Shown here one piece after another: positions 63,779-64,000 of a stretch of DNA of 64,000 bases. The stretch is taken from the NCBI RefSeq assembly GCF_035609205.1, contig NZ_CP141188.1, forward strand, positions 71,234-135,233, read 5' to 3'. This DNA comes from Hymenobacter sp. GOD-10R (GTDB lineage Bacteria; Bacteroidota; Bacteroidia; Cytophagales; Hymenobacteraceae). Positions within the stretch are counted from its first letter, which is position 1; each line of letters begins with the position of its first letter. Below the pieces are notes generated by a model. It ran no database searches. It had not been told where the DNA came from and saw nothing but the letters and a program-made list of their open reading frames with translations. The position numbers and the translations under genes were made by a program.

Positions 63779-64000
63779 ATGCGCTACTCTTTTTTAGGTG
63801 GAACCCTCGCTTGGCTGCTCACGAGTTGTCAAGTGGCTCAGCCGGTTACTTCCGTTGATTACAGCCGGGTAAAGCAAGAGTTGCAACACATCTACGAGCA
63901 GGACCAGCAGATTCGCGAGTCTATCATGGCCGTGGGAATGGACTCGAAAGAAGCCGTTCCCTTATTCAAGCAAATGCGGGGACTGGACTCCGTCAATCAA
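63779..64000 (+). CDS. Partial DUF6624-like lipoprotein
   Basis: The first 74 codons of a gene cut by the window edge. The protein starts MRYSFLGGTLAWLLTSC, a lipoprotein signal with Cys17, then SVDYSRVKQELQHIYEQDQQ, IRESIMAVGMDSKEAVPLFK. The helix with the E-Q-D-Q-Q-I-R pattern resembles the start of DUF6624 proteins (EEDQxxR). No stop is present before the end, so its full size is unknown. It has its own start about 275 bp after the convergent gene's start. Confidence 0.7.
   Translation, partial: MRYSFLGGTLAWLLTSCQVAQPVTSVDYSRVKQELQHIYEQDQQIRESIMAVGMDSKEAVPLFKQMRGLDSVNQ

Overview
The window looks like chromosomal DNA from a high-GC Bacteroidota, most likely Hymenobacter or a close relative. 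This is inferred from a SusC/SusD pair, a DUF4249/TonB-receptor pair, several secreted proteins with C-terminal type IX secretion (T9SS) sorting domains and malectin modules, many Cys-terminated lipoprotein signals, and almost no Shine-Dalgarno sequences. No rRNA, tRNA or CRISPR array was seen.

Layout. 0.3-3.0 kb: an NlpC/P60 lipoprotein and a BLUF blue-light protein. 3.2-7.2 kb: a complete four-gene His-Xaa-Ser (Hxs) cassette, with two radical SAM maturases (HxsB, HxsC), HxsD and the repeat protein HxsA. A 56-codon Cys-rich lipoprotein gene, not previously called, starts 4 bp after hxsC. 7.8-11.0 kb: a MORN/YwqK-like secreted protein, a structured candidate small RNA, and an AbiEi/AbiEii-like type IV toxin-antitoxin pair behind a large palindrome. 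11.6-16.4 kb: a SusD/SusC pair. 17.4-36.1 kb: mainly secreted repeat proteins with T9SS tails, a TPR hybrid histidine kinase with an AraC output domain, a membrane-amidohydrolase fusion, a frameshifted serine hydrolase, a STAS-like protein and a carboxypeptidase-regulatory-domain protein. 37.5-47 kb: a second amidohydrolase, decayed IS3 and IS5 pieces, two AraC regulators (one beside a frameshifted SDR, one between two NTF2-like genes), DUF4287 and M23 genes. 47.3-58.6 kb: very GC-rich genes for a serine hydrolase, an S41 protease, outer-membrane barrels, and DUF4249 plus a TonB receptor. 59-64 kb: small orphan genes, including a DUF2019-like protein and several lipoproteins, cut off by a partial DUF6624-like lipoprotein at the right edge.

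The strongest candidate for a little-described system is the Hxs cassette with its Cys-rich neighbour. In known Hxs systems two radical SAM enzymes are thought to modify a His-Xaa-Ser repeat protein, and the product is unknown. Second come the three-hairpin RNA candidate at 8951-9027 and the palindrome covering the start codon of the neighbouring toxin-antitoxin operon. Decay is common: two genes carry single-base frameshifts, two transposases are remnants, and a copy of a T9SS tail plus its downstream hairpin survives at 16.8-17.0 kb.
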